In this document: positions 23,023-36,140 of the stretch, piece by piece
Layout: each line of letters begins with the position of its first letter
Numbering within the stretch: position 1 is the first letter of the stretch
NCBI GenBank assembly: GCA_016800925.1
Contig: JABCPU010000042.1
Location: 186,001-250,000 of the forward strand
Direction of reading: 5' to 3'
DNA length: 64,000 nucleotides
Source of the DNA: Suillus spraguei
Lineage: Eukaryota > Basidiomycota > Agaricomycetes > Boletales > Suillaceae
Program-made: the position numbers and the translations under genes
The notes under the pieces: generated by a model
The model's input: the letters and a program-made list of their open reading frames with translations, nothing else
Told to the model about the DNA's origin: nothing
Databases searched by the model: none

Positions 23023-23564
23023 ATGACCAAATCATACTTTACTTCCGCTGCAAACCCAAACGTTGACAGTAGACGTGGACATTCTCAGGTCCCTTCCTAC
23101 CACACGTCTTTCTCGCTTCCCTCGTCCGGTGGCGGGGGCGCGCAGCCGCCTTCACTCACCCAGAGAGGTGGATTTACTATCCCTCCCCTGTCGGTGCCCA
23201 TATGCCATCTGGACAGACGGTGCAGGATTGCCCGCGCTGTCGTGAAATTCTCCCACCCGGCATTGAACTCGCCACCCATCTTATTGGATGTGGCGCAGCG
23301 GAACTTCTCATCAATGCATATACCCCCTTTGATTATCCTTCCCGGCCTAGACACGCGGGAGGTCAGCTCCAGCCCCCCAATTCCCAACTTCCTTCGCAGA
23401 ATTATAACGGCAGATCAGGTTCTCGTAGATGATTGTTGCGTGAGTAGCATCTTTTATCCACGCGGTTGACGTTCATCTGTGGCTAGTTTCAGAAGCTGTC
23501 CGAACGCGTCACTGCTTTGCACTCTAAACCATCACGATTACTGTGTTTTCTTTTTCCACGCTAG
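23023..23564 (+). CDS. Small spliced gene with a C2HC zinc-finger-like motif
   Basis: Starts MTKSYFTSAANP after a good TATA box and leader. A downstream exon reads VQDCPRCREILPPGIELATHLIGC, a C-x2-C-x12-H-x4-C arrangement that could bind zinc. A later intron (gtgagtagc to gtttcag) would join a final exon reading KLSERVTALHSKPS to TAG near 23562. The middle intron that links the first two frames could not be fixed. Low-complexity serine/glycine/proline stretches surround the motif. A nuclear or nucleic-acid role is inference. Confidence 0.45.
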
Positions 23565-23949
23565 ACGCCGTGTGTTGGCCGGTCTTGATCAGATAAATTT
23601 TTATGGCACTGCTTCGCTATTGCATACGCTTTCCCATCCACCTTATCGTTCCTGATACTGTTTTGGTTTTCATTTTTCTTATTTTGTCTCGCTATCTGTA
23701 GCTTACCTGACTTGATCACGGATTTGGTGTATCACTTCTTTATGGTGCAATTCATCTCCAACGCGCCTTACTAAACAATCTGATAATGCTTCGAATGATC
23801 TTCCTTGGCGAGACTACTTACACGTAAGATACACAAAAGAGTGGACGAGTAGGTTAGTAATACAACATCTATACTACCCAACTGCTCGCGGAAGGATCAT
23901 CAAAGCGCAGATAACGTTGTATGAGTCCAAATTAAGCACATGATCCCAT

Positions 23950-26109
23950 TCAATCATTGGTGGCCACAGTCACCATAGTCTTGTCCTTCTCCCGCGATAA
24001 TTCGTTCGAGCTACGGGGACTAGATTGCAGCACACCATCAAGGTTTGTAAGCCCGAGACCTGTGACAGCTGACAGCACGCCGCCTTCGGAAGGGCGACCC
24101 TCATCGGGATGCCTACGCCCCTCTCTCGCGAAGCGCGGTCTACCTCTGGACAGAAATCCCGCCTGTCTCCCTCGGTCCTCCTGCTCACGGCCAGCGGAAG
24201 GACGTGCCTGCGACGATTCATCCGTGCCCTGCAACCTCGTTTCACCTTCCATATCTCGTGTGCGTCCATAGTTATTCAGCGTCTTCACGATCAGCATGAA
24301 GTCGATCAGCCCAACTACCAATAGGCATGTGATGGCGATGCGTGGGCCCAGAATAGCGTTTGGGGAGAGCGGTGCGGGGCTGGAATTGTCTGTTGTAGAA
24401 CCAGTACGCCACACGAAGGACATAATGGCAGTGACGAAGAAGATCATGGACCTACGAGGCACAGGTGAGTGTGAGAACGTGATGGGAATGAAGAGGACAA
24501 ACCAAGCAAGCCATACTGCAGGCATCGCTAACAGGACCCATACATTCCACCAAATGAACGTTGTTGTCTTACGTGCTTCCTGTGGGGTTGCTGTGAGCGT
24601 GCGTGAAGGGATGGCAGCGCCTCGCGCCACGTACCTCAGCCCATCGGGTAGCTTTGTACATACTTCTCATGGTGTCAAAGCGGACGATGTAGATACAGCC
24701 GAAAGTTAGGCTCATCAATGCAGCCATCAGCGAAAGTAGCGCTGCTGTGCGGATCACAGGATCCTGAGCCATCTGAGTATTCTGAAACATAGACAATATG
24801 GCACTGTAGGAGGGGTATCTAACAACTTCCGAACGTAAAAAAACGGCAGTAACTTACGAAAGCAACAAAGCAGAGACAAGGTTCAGGGTCTTCCATTCTC
24901 GGAGCAGGGAGTTGATAAACTCCTCCCAGGAATGCTTGAATCGGACGAGAGCTGGGGAGACGTTGGGGGTGGTCCATTCGTCTGCTAAAGGGAGAGCAGG
25001 CTGTGGGTGGTAGTGAGCTCCTGGCGGTACGGGGCTTGGGGCGCGGTTCTGCAGTTTGGGTGCACAAGCATCAATCAATCGTTGAATATCCGGGCGACTG
25101 AGCTCTGCATCCTCATAGATACGAGCGATGCGTGAAAAATAAAGAGAGGGAAGGCGAAGCAGTAAATGAAGGTAGATTTGCCGGGGGAGAGTATCCATTA
25201 AAAAATAACGAGAGGAACGGAAGAATCTTCGCCAAGTCCTTGAGGGGACACATGTTATGGGACGGGGTAGATATTGCTTGAGCGCGTCCTCGCAGTTGGG
25301 ATCGAGGCTTTCACCATTGTGTAAATCAGGGCTACTTATAGAAAATGCGCTTAACGGGTTTCGCCTTTGGAAGGGGTTCTGAGGGACGAATGGCTCTTCG
25401 CGCGTTTCCCTACGATGAAAGTTAGGCCATGTGAATAGGTGCATTGGAGATGCAGCTCGAGATTGTGACGCGGAAGGAGAATCGTAGCTACCCTTCCTGG
25501 GTGTTTGGGCTCCTGCCCGCATAGCTGAGGATGGTCGAGGAGGGTCGCTTGGGCGGCGAAACCGAGATAATGTTGACTCGAACAGCGGTGATCTTGGCGG
25601 AACACCCCCATCACGAAGTAAAGGATGGTGTACATTATTTCCTGGACGAGAATTATGATTGGGAGAAGATGGTACACGGGAAGGGCCGCTCTCGAAGGAG
25701 ACACGTTGAAATGGACTGCCCTTGCTGATGGCACCCTCTGAGACCGTCGCCTTGGGCACGTCATGTTCAAGATTGGAAGTGTTAGGATGGCCCATGAAAC
25801 CCTCCAGGGAAGGTGCTGATTGTGAAGTTTGAATGGCCTGTTGTTCCACCCTGTTTACGATACGGGGACGCGTGAAAGAAGGGTCGGGGAGCGCAGATAG
25901 CTTGTCTGAGCTAGTAAGATCTGAATCGCTGCTAGATCTCGCGACTAGGAGTTTGAATAAATCAGAAAAATTTAGAATGGTTAAAAGGACAAAGGCGCAC
26001 CATGTGATGGGAATGCTTCTGTTCGAATATCAGATGACAGCGCGTACTGAGTGACCGCTTGATCAGATAACGAAGCTTGGGTTTCAGAGTATGGAAAAGT
26101 GTTATTCAT
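23950..26109 (-). CDS. Multi-pass membrane protein conserved in mushrooms, 664 aa
   Basis: Exons 26001-26109, 24858-25944, 24635-24803 and 23950-24579 sum to 665 codons. I chose ATG at 26109 (MNNTFPYSETQ) because a gtgcgc..ctag intron joins it in frame to the long second exon. The first about 190 residues are serine/proline-rich and disordered. Then comes PRQIYLHLLLRLPSLYFSRIA, a helix-rich region, and four hydrophobic segments: ALLSLMAALMSLTFGCIYIV, WVLLAMPAVWLAWFVLFI, IFFVTAIMSFVW and IAITCLLVVGLIDFMLIV. The tail is charged and disordered. I know this layout from Agaricomycete proteins without a named function. Confidence 0.8.
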
Positions 26110-26857
26110 TAAGTTAAAAAAAACTAGAAGTCGTACAGGTCGTGAATACGTGAGAGAGATAACCAGGAAGCGCTTCTGCGGACTACCGCACTTTAAATAT
26201 CATGGGTTTGCCTGTTGCCGTAAACTCGCCTCTAAGAGCTAGCTTGAATGAATACGTGCTCCTTTTTTGGGAAAGGTAAGTCCAGTCACATGTGTGACAG
26301 GGTCACGAGACGCGAATTGCCGTTTACGTCATGAGCTGCTTCAGCAAGTGGGAGGGATGCAAACAGCAACATCAAACGACGAAAACTGAGCACTTCTTCC
26401 CTTGGAACTTCCACCACGTCTTGTCAACTACTTCAACCGAAAGTCCTCATCTACCCATATTTTTTCCTTTTTTTTCTGCTCAATTTCGTGGATTTCTGCG
26501 TGAATCCCTGAAACTACCAAAATCACAAAGAGTCTATGGTTTTCAAGTGGAGAAACTGGGTCATTTGGAGAGGACTGGCCAGTTGAAGGGGAGGGGGAAA
26601 TGGGGAGGGCACCAACTTCGGAGCAACATGGCCACCACGCGCCATCAAATACAAATAAAGCCAAACAACCAATAGCAGGCAATAGCCACCTGCAAACAAA
26701 GGTGGTGTCAGTGCTTCTACAAACGTCCTTGCTTGTTTCATCCAATTTTCATCTAAAATCATTCAATAAATAATCAGCGAGTCGTCGTAGACGTCAAGTC
26801 TCTCTTGCGCACACATATTGCGTACTTTTTCGCGATTTTGCGCCGTGACTTTGGTCT
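26110..26857. promoter_or_regulatory. Divergent intergenic region between the membrane protein and the YTA7-like gene
   Basis: 748 bp between two divergent start codons. It contains no gene that I recognise; ORFs of 79-114 codons on both strands overlap each other. Promoters of both neighbours must lie here. TTCAATAAATAATCAGCGAG near 26760 is the most AT-rich element. Confidence 0.4.
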
Positions 26858-29800
26858 ATGCAAGATCCCGATCCACCACTTCCTCAGCAGGACCTTCATT
26901 CGGTAGAATCATCTGAACCACTCCACTTACCATCGCTCAACGAAGGGCCACCTCCAGACGCACCAAAAATCACTCTTAAGATTAAGGTACCACCGCTACC
27001 ACCACCATCAACCCGAATGACTCAAGGTATCCATGGTCCGCGTCGTTCATCTCGAAACCGCGGATTCTCCCAGTCCAGTTCAGAGTACTTCGAAAGTGAG
27101 AAGTCTGTTATGGATGAGGACAACCACCCCCCGGTCTCTGCGGAATCACCGGAATCACCTCCCCCTGCTACCTTCGTCAAGTCCCAGAGAGGTCGCACTG
27201 TCAAGCTAGCCCAATATCGCGAGTCCAGTGATGACGAGGTCAACAAGATATTCCAAGATGATGATGATGTCGAACTGGTCAACTCTCATATCGATGCGAT
27301 GGATGGTGATGATGAAGATGATGATCAACCACGTCGAAAAACGCGCTCTTCCAGCAAACGTAGTTCTATTAATGACGACATAACAAGCAATCGCCGTGTC
27401 CTTCGCAATAGGAACAAAAACCCCCCACCCCTTCCTACAACTTCTAGTGGACGTGTTACTCGTCAACCCAAGCGCTATGAGCCCAGTAACAACCCTCCCA
27501 AGAGATTGACGCGTGCTCAAAGTAAAGCTGCTGCTGAAATGGATGATGGCTATATCGACGAGCCATCCGACGGCTCAGCAGATGCAGATGGCTCTCTGGA
27601 TGACGCACCACGCACATCCTCAGATAACGACCTCGATGCCGAAGGCGAGGAAGATTTGGATGGCGAGGTTGAACATGATCTTCAGGAGCTGCGGACGAAT
27701 GGCAAACAGTACTCACTACGACAACGTGCCCCAATCAACTATGCCATCCCACCAGCGCTGGAGGAGATGAAACAAGCCAAACCACGTCCGGCTGGTGGCC
27801 GAGGTGGGGGCAATCGAAGGCGCGGACCAGGCTGGAGTGCCAGTGGTGCTGAACTGAGCAGGTGGATGGGCATGGCCCCAGCCGATGATTCGGTGTGTTA
27901 TCATACCTTTTGTTGCATATAGCAGTCAACTAACGCACATTTATACTAGGATTCTGACTTTCCAACTCGGACCCCTCGTAAACCTTTTGGAGGTGCTGGT
28001 GTTTTTGGTGCCGGAGGCCCTGTTTCGGCGGGCGGCGCTGGTTTACTGCCAGGCGACCTTGCTGCTGCTGGCACGCCTTCGAACCTGGGTAAAATCGGTG
28101 ATGCAGGTGATTGCCCTTGCCGCCTGCAAATCGTATCGAACTCATGTGTTTGCAGCATTAGCTGACGCAGACCCGTTGGGAGTAAACACCAATGTTACCT
28201 TTGATGAAGTTGGTGGCTTGGATGATCGTGCGTGTTCTTCCATTCTGTTACTGTGTGTTCTTGACCTCCTGTCTACAGACATCCATTCTTTGAAAGAAAT
28301 GACACTCCTTCCACTACTGTACCCAGAAGTTTTCCAGCGATTCAATCTAACGCCTCCTCGTGGAGTCCTATTCCACGGTCCTCCCGGTACAGGAAAAACA
28401 CTCCTCGCCCGTGCTCTTGCCGCGAGCTGTCGGGCTAATGGCAAGGGAGTCTGTAAGTTACACTCATTTCCATCAGGACGTCATCTCTCATAATCCATTA
28501 GCTTTCTTCATGCGCAAAGGTGCCGACTGCCTGTCAAAATGGGTTGGCGAGGCTGAACGCCAACTGCGCCTTCTGTTCGAGGAAGCACGCAATTGCCAAC
28601 CAAGTATCATCTTCTTTGATGAAATTGACGGATTGGCACCCGTCCGATCATCGAAGCAGGACCAAATCCACGCATCGATTGTCTCAACGCTTCTAGCGCT
28701 CATGGACGGTATGGACGGACGTGGCCAGGTAATTGTCATAGGTGCCACCAACCGTCCAGATGCCATCGATCCTGCTTTACGAAGACCTGGTCGATTTGAT
28801 AGGGAATTTTATTTTCCCCTTCCATCTCTCGAGGCTCGTGAACGTATATTGACGATCATGACGAAGGACTGGGAGGGCTGGAAAGATGGAGAGGGTGCTG
28901 AGAATATCAAGGGACTTGCAAAGTTTACCAAAGGCTATGGTGGTGCTGATCTTCGGGTATGCAATATTACAGCTACACGAACTGGTCGTCATATTCACCT
29001 ATACACAGGCCTTGTGCACCGAGGCGGCTTTGAACGCTATTCAGCGGCGATATCCTCAGATATACCAGTCCAGTGACCGGCTGCTCCTTAAGCCTGAGAC
29101 AATTGGTGTAACATTCAGAGACTTTATGATCTCCATCAAAAGTACGTTTTTGATGCCATAGAGATAAAGTCACAACTGACTTCTCATTTCAAGAGCTTGT
29201 CCCGTCATCTGCACGCTCGTCGTCCTCATCCGCTTCACCTCTCCCGACTCAGCTTGCTCCTTTACTTTCGGACACCTTGGAGAAGGTGAAAGATGCTATC
29301 AACAGGGTTCTGCCTGTGAGTAAGAAGCGCACTGCTTTGGAAGAAGCTATGTGGGAAGAGGATAGTGAAGCAAATGCCCTTGACAGGGAACTGTTCATCC
29401 AGTGTGAGTGTAGGCCACTGGTCAGTCGATAAAGTCGCTGATCGTCCCATAGCTATGGAGACCTTACGGGTCTACCGACCACGACTGGTACTCCATGGGC
29501 CTGCTGGTATGGGACAAGGCTACTTAGGAGCCGCTGCCCTCCATCATTTGGAGGGATATCATGTTCAGACTCTCGATCTGGGGACACTTATGGGTGATTC
29601 AACACGGGTAGGCTTGTCTCGTTTTGACATGTTCGTCCTCTTGATGGTATTATCAGACTGTGGAAGCCGCTGTGGTTCAACTATTCATCGAGGCTAAAAG
29701 ACACCAGCCCTCGGTTATATACCTTCCTTCTCTTGATGGGTGGTCAGCAGCGGTTTCCGAGGCTGCACGATCTACTATCAGGTCCATGCTTGATTCGCTT

Positions 29801-31684
29801 GCGCCTACGGACCCTGTCCTCGTACTTGCCATTGTAGACGGTCCATTTTCCTCACTACCTCGTGACGTCCGTTCATGGTTCGGTATGACTCGCGAGAATC
29901 GCCTCGCACTACCAAATCCCACTGAAGCTCAGCGAGAAGCCTTCTTCTCGAGTATCATCGCTGACATTCGTCGACCGCCGAATCAGTTCGCAGATGGTGT
30001 CAAGCGCCGAAAACGAATCCTTGAGGAACTACCGATTGCGCCTCCGCTTGAGCCCCGTCAACCGACGGCCGCTGAACTTGCTGTTCAGGAAGAAAACGAT
30101 CAACGTGTCATTACATTACTGAAGTATCGTCTCGGCCCTATACTAACAGAGCTGAAACGCAAGTTCAAACGATTTACCAAGAAAGCTAGGGTAAGTATGA
30201 TTGTTGTGACTATCTGCGCAGTCACTGATATCCTGCTTTAGGAGGAGTATGACTTCGATCCAATTCCTGTAGTCAACGAAGTGGAGATTATTGCTACTAC
30301 CACTACCCTAACCGTACAAGCCGAAAATGATGTCATCGACGTTTGTGAGCAGGTCACCCAGGAGCAGCCAAACGGAATTGTCAATGGCGTCCACCCTGAT
30401 CCTCAGCCAATTGAGCATCCAGAGCCACCACAACCACAAGAGCCGCAGCTATTTGACATGGACCTCGAGAGGATGCACGTTGACCTATATAAGGGCAAGT
30501 ACCTCACTCCGCAAGATTTCCTGGAGGACATCAGGAAGATCGTTTTTAACGCCGCGGCACGCGCACATCAAGATCCTACTGGTGACAGATTGTATAGGGC
30601 ACAAGCTATGCTGACTGCTGCCGAAGTGAACATTCAAGACTTCGATGCTCAGTTTAAGCATGAGTGTCAACGGATGGCTGAGCGGGAGCGGAAGAGAAGG
30701 GAAGAACACAAGAAGGCAAAAGGGAAGGGCCGGACCGGAGAGGATGCTCAGAACGGCGCGGCAGCGCCTCGCAGGAGTGCTCGCCACAATGGCCAGCAAT
30801 TGGAGATCACTATCACGGATCCATTACAATTGGAAAGACGACTGAAAAGAGCACGTTCTACTGAGCGTCACAGCGGTTCTCCTGAACCAAGTGACGATAA
30901 GGTAGAAGAACCTAGCACCCCTCGGAACTCGAAACGTCAGCGGACAATAACGAGTGATGATGACCATGACCCGATGGACATCATTGGTGCATCCCGCACT
31001 CAGAATAAAGCTTCAGCTGTGCGTTTTGCAAATGACGTTCAGCCACCCCCCGAAAGTGACGCGTTACCCGTTTATGGTGCACCTACTGCGATCGACGGGC
31101 TGTTAAATTCAACTGCGATGGCTGTCGACTCTCCTTCCCCGCGGAAACCGCCTGGCTTTGACCCTATGCTCTTAAATCCGATGTCTCCTGACGGCGGGTT
31201 CCCAACAACCTTGATATCACATCTCCTTAATGGTGCAGGACCGTCGACAGTGCCCACGCAAGATGGATGTACCCCTCCTCTTCCTATGTTGTCCCCAGCG
31301 ATTGGAGTCGTGCTTCTAAATCCCTCAATACCGCCTCGCACGCCCTCTCCACTAGCCATTCGGTCACTAACCCCTGCCGCTGACATTGTGCAAGAGCAAC
31401 CCATGGTGGTTGTACCCCCAGTTGACATAGAAAGAACCCCGACTCCTTTGCCAGACTTCCACGCCGATGAACATCTACTTTCGACTCTTCAGCATGATTT
31501 ATGTTCGGGAACCGCGCAGCTTTCCGTCGAGCTTCTCGAACAGCTTCGTGCAACAGTGCTTGGGTGCATCTGGAGACACCGTACTGACTGGGATCGTGAT
31601 GACCTCATCAGAGAGATGAAAGACACACTCAAGGAATTTTTGGATGACTTTGCTGCTGGGGGTGATGATCCTGACTTACCTTGA
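26858..31684 (+). CDS. YTA7: Yta7/ATAD2-type AAA ATPase, histone segregase
   Basis: Ten exons (26858-27892, 27950-28106, 28156-28227, 28279-28452, 28502-28956, 29009-29141, 29194-29403, 29453-29607, 29657-30190, 30242-31684) sum to 1456 codons. The N-terminus is acidic and disordered. AAA1 has Walker A GPPGTGKT, Walker B IIFFDEIDG, and ATNRPDAIDPALRRPGRFD. The second AAA-like domain has GPAGMGQGY, lacking the Walker lysine, as expected for the inactive AAA2 of this family. A bromodomain-like segment follows near 30450-30700 (MHVDLYKGKYLTPQDFLEDI), then a coiled basic stretch and a long disordered tail. The family (S. cerevisiae Yta7, S. pombe Abo1, human ATAD2) acts on histone H3-H4 on chromatin. 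Confidence 0.93.
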
Positions 31685-31955
31685 AATTGGAGTGTGTTGA
31701 ATTATCGATTTGATTTGATAGATTATTGTTTTTATTTCGTAGCTCTATGTATCTTATCATCGTTAACACTGATAGTGTTGACAATATTGACATCGCCTCT
31801 TATTGGAATCGGGATGGTATTTTGATCCATCTTGAATCGAACTTCCTATGTAACGCTCGAAGGGTCGGAAAGTGACGAGGCACGGCGATATAGCAATTAC
31901 GTAGTCCGTGCCTTCGCAGCGGATAGTGTAACGTCCATGGTAAACAATAGATAAA
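31685..31955. other. Convergent 3' ends of the YTA7-like and RFC1 genes
   Basis: 271 bp between two stop codons. Nothing coding is seen; AT-rich tracts after both genes probably hold the polyadenylation signals. Confidence 0.5.
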
Positions 31956-34900
31956 TCACATAAAATTCTGAATCTTCTTCCCTTTGACTGCACCTATCTT
32001 AGCCTTCTGGCTCTGGGTCTTGGGCTTACTAGCCCGGAACAGCTTATCAGCGGTGACCTCATCCTCATTCTTTACCTTCTTCTCGTCATCAGACACATCG
32101 ACAACTTCATCATCCAACTGAAAGAGATGTTAGTGTACAGTGACGATCATGCTTAGAATACTCACATCGAAAACATCTTCTATATCAGGCGCAGGACCTC
32201 CTGCGAGTTTCTTGGGTGCTTTCCCGAGGTCCGTCGCTTTGTGGAAGGGTATTGGATGATCCGTACTATTATACCTGGATTTGCCGTTAGCGACATTTAA
32301 ACATGGTTGATCAGCGAGCCTTACTTTTTTGTAAACGATGTCTTGGTCGCAGTTTTGATGAGTTTATTAACAATGTCATCTTTCTGCGCGTCCACGCCGA
32401 GCTCAATCACAGTATCCCAATCTTCACGGGAAAGGTAGTACTCATCCATCCGTTCAATGACGTCGTCGACAGCGGCCTATGAGGGTCGTGATAAAGAGCG
32501 AGGAAGAAGAAGAAACGACAGGACTTACTGCACCCCGATCAATCAAAGGCTTGACGACATGAGGGAATAGTGCAGGTATGTACGACTGTCGGATCTCGTG
32601 CTTGTCCCCAGAGACTTTGAGTCGCATTCGGACCTGCACATCTCCTAGTTGTCGATTGAGTTTGTTCTGTTTCGAATTTTGTCCTAGCCACCTGTGCGAG
32701 TATGATATGAATGACACGTAGCGATCCGGAGGGGGACATACTGAGGGAATGTCATTGGGTTTTGGCCGCCATATCCGCCGCCTGGACCAAACAGGAATGA
32801 AGCGGGTCGCACCATTGAACAGACCGCATGCAAAGGCATCAATGACCAGTGTTGTTCAGGCCTGGAGGACATCATAAGCATAAGATCCCATGAGAGCTGC
32901 GCGATCTGCTCACCCGTGGATTAGAGCATCGACAAGATCGGCGTCAGATATAGAAGATGCAGCTTGATCCATCAACTCGAGTTGCTTCAACATCTTTGGA
33001 GGCCCTTCGAGGTTCCGAACCTTGACAGGTTGAGTCTTCAAATAATTTTCCTGACGAGAGGGTAAAAATTTATGTGGCGCTCGGAAACAGGTCTCACCTG
33101 AATGAAAAGTGGGACGAAAGAATGATCGTGGAAGTACAATTCCATTTTGTCGCTCAGTGTCTCTCGAACGTTCGGCCCAAACGCGTGCGGACCAAGGATT
33201 TTGTTCGTCACATCGAACGGCGTCAAGATAGTGTACTTTTCATTTATCTTTGTACTGTGTCATAGTATAATTAGTGAATAGCAAAAGACAAAGAGCACAC
33301 GTACAGATTCTTCGCCTCGTCAAAGTCCATACTACTGCTGGATAGTCGCCACGTCGACAACATATTCAAAACTTGCCGAATATCGGACTGAGAGCCACTG
33401 ATAAGCTGGTCGACGACGTTGGCGGGGATCTTCATTTTCTCCCTAGTTTACGACATCAGTATGATGTCAATGTAATCGAAGAATAACTCACTTATACGCA
33501 ATCGTCATTATACGCGATCGGACAGCTTGAGCTTCGGGCCTGTTGCTGAGTGAGGTCATGTTACTCCTGAAATTGAATCCGACATACCGGCGAAATGTCA
33601 TGCCGAAAGTATTTGCGATGAGTGGCTTGAGCTTCTGGGCGCCTCTATCATTAGCGATACAGATGATAGGAATCTGAACAGCGAAGTAAGATATTTGCTC
33701 GAGTAGACGGATCAAAACATACTTTCGTCTTCTTGATCAGGGCGTTGAGAGCGCCAACGCCACCCCTATCACCAGCGGACATGCCGTCGACTTCGTCCAT
33801 GATGAGACACGTCTTGTCGGTGATTCTGACTCCCGCTGCGTTTGTAGCCTATTGGAATATTAGACCATTGCAACAGGCCATTGAGCAAACAAACATTGTT
33901 TCCACCCATCCACCCGTCCAACGACAGATTGTTGATGTTCATACCGCTCTAGGTATTTATCAGTAAAGTAAAGGGGTAAGACTTCACCCTTGATTTACCT
34001 CGACTAGCTTCTTGCTGCGCGCATCACTTGCATTAAGCTCGATAGGCGTAAACCCTTCGAGCTTGGCGCAAAGATGCGCACTGGTAGTCTTGCCTATACC
34101 AGGCGGGCCAGTGATCATCACTGCGCGGTAGACATTCATAGCGTTTTTCCCCGGTCTTTTGAAACCGCACTTCAGGCTGTCTGACCTGCGAAGGGATATA
34201 AGTTTGCTGGAATAGACACTAACCTGTGCACTTACCAGTCATGGAGCCATTGCTGTAGCTTTTCCACCTGTCCTTTGTTGCCGCAAATCTCCTTCAACGA
34301 CTGAGGAGCGTATCTCGTTGTCCACAGCTGGTTTGACACGTCGGTTTTGGAGCTACAGTAAGGATTAGCGGATGTGCTGAGTGAAAAAGAGTGCATACTG
34401 ACCTGCCAGAATCACCGGCGTCCTTCGACGCTTGTTTCTCCCTCCGCTCAAGCTCCTTCGCAGCCTCTTTGATCGTTTCTTGTTCCTTTGCCATCTTCTT
34501 CTTGGTCTTCTCATCCAACTTCTCGCCGCCTGGTCCGCCTGGTCCTTGGCGAGTGGCGATGAGATTGAGGAACTCGTCCTCGGAGAGCGTCTTGAGTTTG
34601 TGCTTTTTGATTGCGTTAAGCTTCGAAGGACCGGCGTTATCGCCCAGGACGACAAAGGACGTTTTCGAAGAGGGTTGTCCTACGACGCGCCTACGAAATT
34701 ATGAGACTTTGTAGATACTGTTGATATAAAGATAACTTGCCCCCCAAACCGCTTTGCCAAGTCTATTGCTTCATCCCTTGAGAAGCTGCTAAGTTCGCCA
34801 GTAAATACAAAGGCTAGTCCCTCAAGACAATTGGATGATTTGGGCTCAGGGACCTGTTTCGAACCAGGCGCGGACGGACCAGCTGCTTTTGCGGCCTTTG

Positions 34901-35106
34901 CTGCTGCCCAACTAAGTCGCGTGTCAGAGACAGAAACATGAACATGGAAATCCAACGTACTTGAAAGGTTTGGCCGGCGGTTTCGTATTATCTTCTTTAG
35001 CCTTGCCTTTAGCTGCTGCCGCAGACTTCGCTACCTTCTTTGGCGGCGGGGATACAATGGATTCATCCTCATCGCTCGAGATAGCGATGATGTTTTTTCG
35101 CTTCAT
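31956..35106 (-). CDS. RFC1: Replication factor C large subunit
   Basis: Seventeen short exons (first 34961-35106, last 31956-32117) sum to 787 codons, giving a 786-residue protein, somewhat short for fungal RFC1. A short disordered basic N-terminus leads to a BRCT domain ([21 protein letters not shown] ... [16 protein letters not shown]), then the AAA+ module with [16 protein letters not shown], Walker [10 protein letters not shown], Walker [12 protein letters not shown] and sensor-region [10 protein letters not shown], and the C-terminal RFC1 domain ([11 protein letters not shown] ... [12 protein letters not shown]). The tail ends in a lysine-rich KIQNFM. The second intron needs a GC donor (gcaagt). 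RFC1 is the large subunit of the clamp loader that places PCNA at primer ends. Confidence 0.95.
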
Positions 35107-35289
35107 TTTGTGCCAATGATAGCAGTCGTGAGGGCTTGAGCGCGGTTTGGTCGTGTAATAGTGTTCACAACTTCACATGCACACTTGGAGCGCGGAAGTG
35201 GTGGACTCATGTCGCGTCACATTCTGTCACGTGCCGGCGTGTCACTGGGTAGATAGACGCATTTTTGTACTTAGGTGATAACTGTGTCC
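35107..35289. promoter_or_regulatory. RFC1 promoter region
   Basis: Region upstream of the RFC1 start, with TCACGTGCC near 35227 (E-box-like CACGTG) and GTCGCGTCACATTCTGTCAC. No TATA box seen. The regulatory reading is inference. Confidence 0.3.
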
Positions 35290-35740
35290 TTGCATATATG
35301 TAAGTTCAACCCACGAATTAGATGAACCCGAGTGAGAGTATGCGTCTCTCAGCGTGTTCACAAGATATCATAATACAGAGATGTAGCATAGACCTATGAC
35401 AATAACCAATCCTAATCAAAGGCGTGATGGTAGCCTGAGTCTCAGTCTGTCCACTTGTTGTCCCTGTCTCTGCATCATCGCAGCCCGTCACGATCTCGAG
35501 CCCTTCGGTCTATTGGAGTCTGTCACTGCCCCGTCTACTATCTTCTCTCATCCTGTCATCTCGATGTCTCCTCCGTGGTCATGAATGCCTATCGCGATCA
35601 CTTTGCTTCCTAGGATCGCCGAATCCCTTCGTCTATCAAGCCTTCTTTCACAATTATCATCCTTCCTACTACTCTTCTGTCCGCTCCTCCTCTTAGGTGA
35701 CTGCTAAGACACCCTCGAAACAGTCGCATTCATCCATAAT
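35290..35740 (+). repeat. Dispersed repeat copy 1 (partner at 51205-51660)
   Basis: Shares long stretches with 51205-51660 in the same orientation, for example ACAGAGATGTAGCATAGACC, and later the TACTATC, CGATCACTTTG and CAGTTATCATCC-like blocks. Copies are diverged with small gaps. Neither contains a long open frame. At the left end of both copies a GTAAGT is conserved, which suggests that an exon edge and intron were copied, perhaps from the gene now left as a pseudogene at 50327-51210. Confidence 0.55.
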
Positions 35741-35859
35741 AATGGGCGCGCGCGCATAGTCATCGATAGTAGCAATATCCGGAAGATCAGCGACGTTTTT
35801 CTAGAAGTCAGTTTCACTGGGAGGAACGGGAATAGAATCAAACTGGGGCGCCAAGTTCA

Positions 35860-36135
35860 CATCCCCAGTCAGCAGAACCCAAAGGGCCCCTTAATCATTC
35901 GTCTCTCGTTCCTAGCCCTCCAATGCTTCCGTCTGCACCTGTGTCCGCTTTCGCAGAGTCAGGGATGAACCATGCAGCGCCTGCACAACGTTTCCGTCCC
36001 GTCTCCCGCTAGTCTGGATTTGACTTCGGAGCCACGAGAAGCGGACGCGTAGGCGCTTTGGTCTTTGGCTCTTTTCCATTTACACTAAATGATTTAAGTA
36101 GCACACGTGCCTTCTGTGAGCTGTACAAATGCTGG
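35860..36135 (-). repeat. Arm 1a of an inverted repeat, split by gypsy element 2
   Basis: The reverse complement resembles 45375-45560: both have a TACAGCTCAC start, GTGCTACTTA, AAATGG and TCCGAAGTCAAATC-like blocks in the same order. Together with 41562-41970 it forms one arm of about 650 bp; the gypsy insertion at 36141-41556 separates the parts. Confidence 0.5.
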
Positions 36136-36140
36136 AAGGA

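Noticed and set aside
31072..31428. Minus-strand frame of 118 codons within the YTA7-like gene
   Set aside because: Shadow of the proline- and serine-rich tail of the real plus-strand exon.
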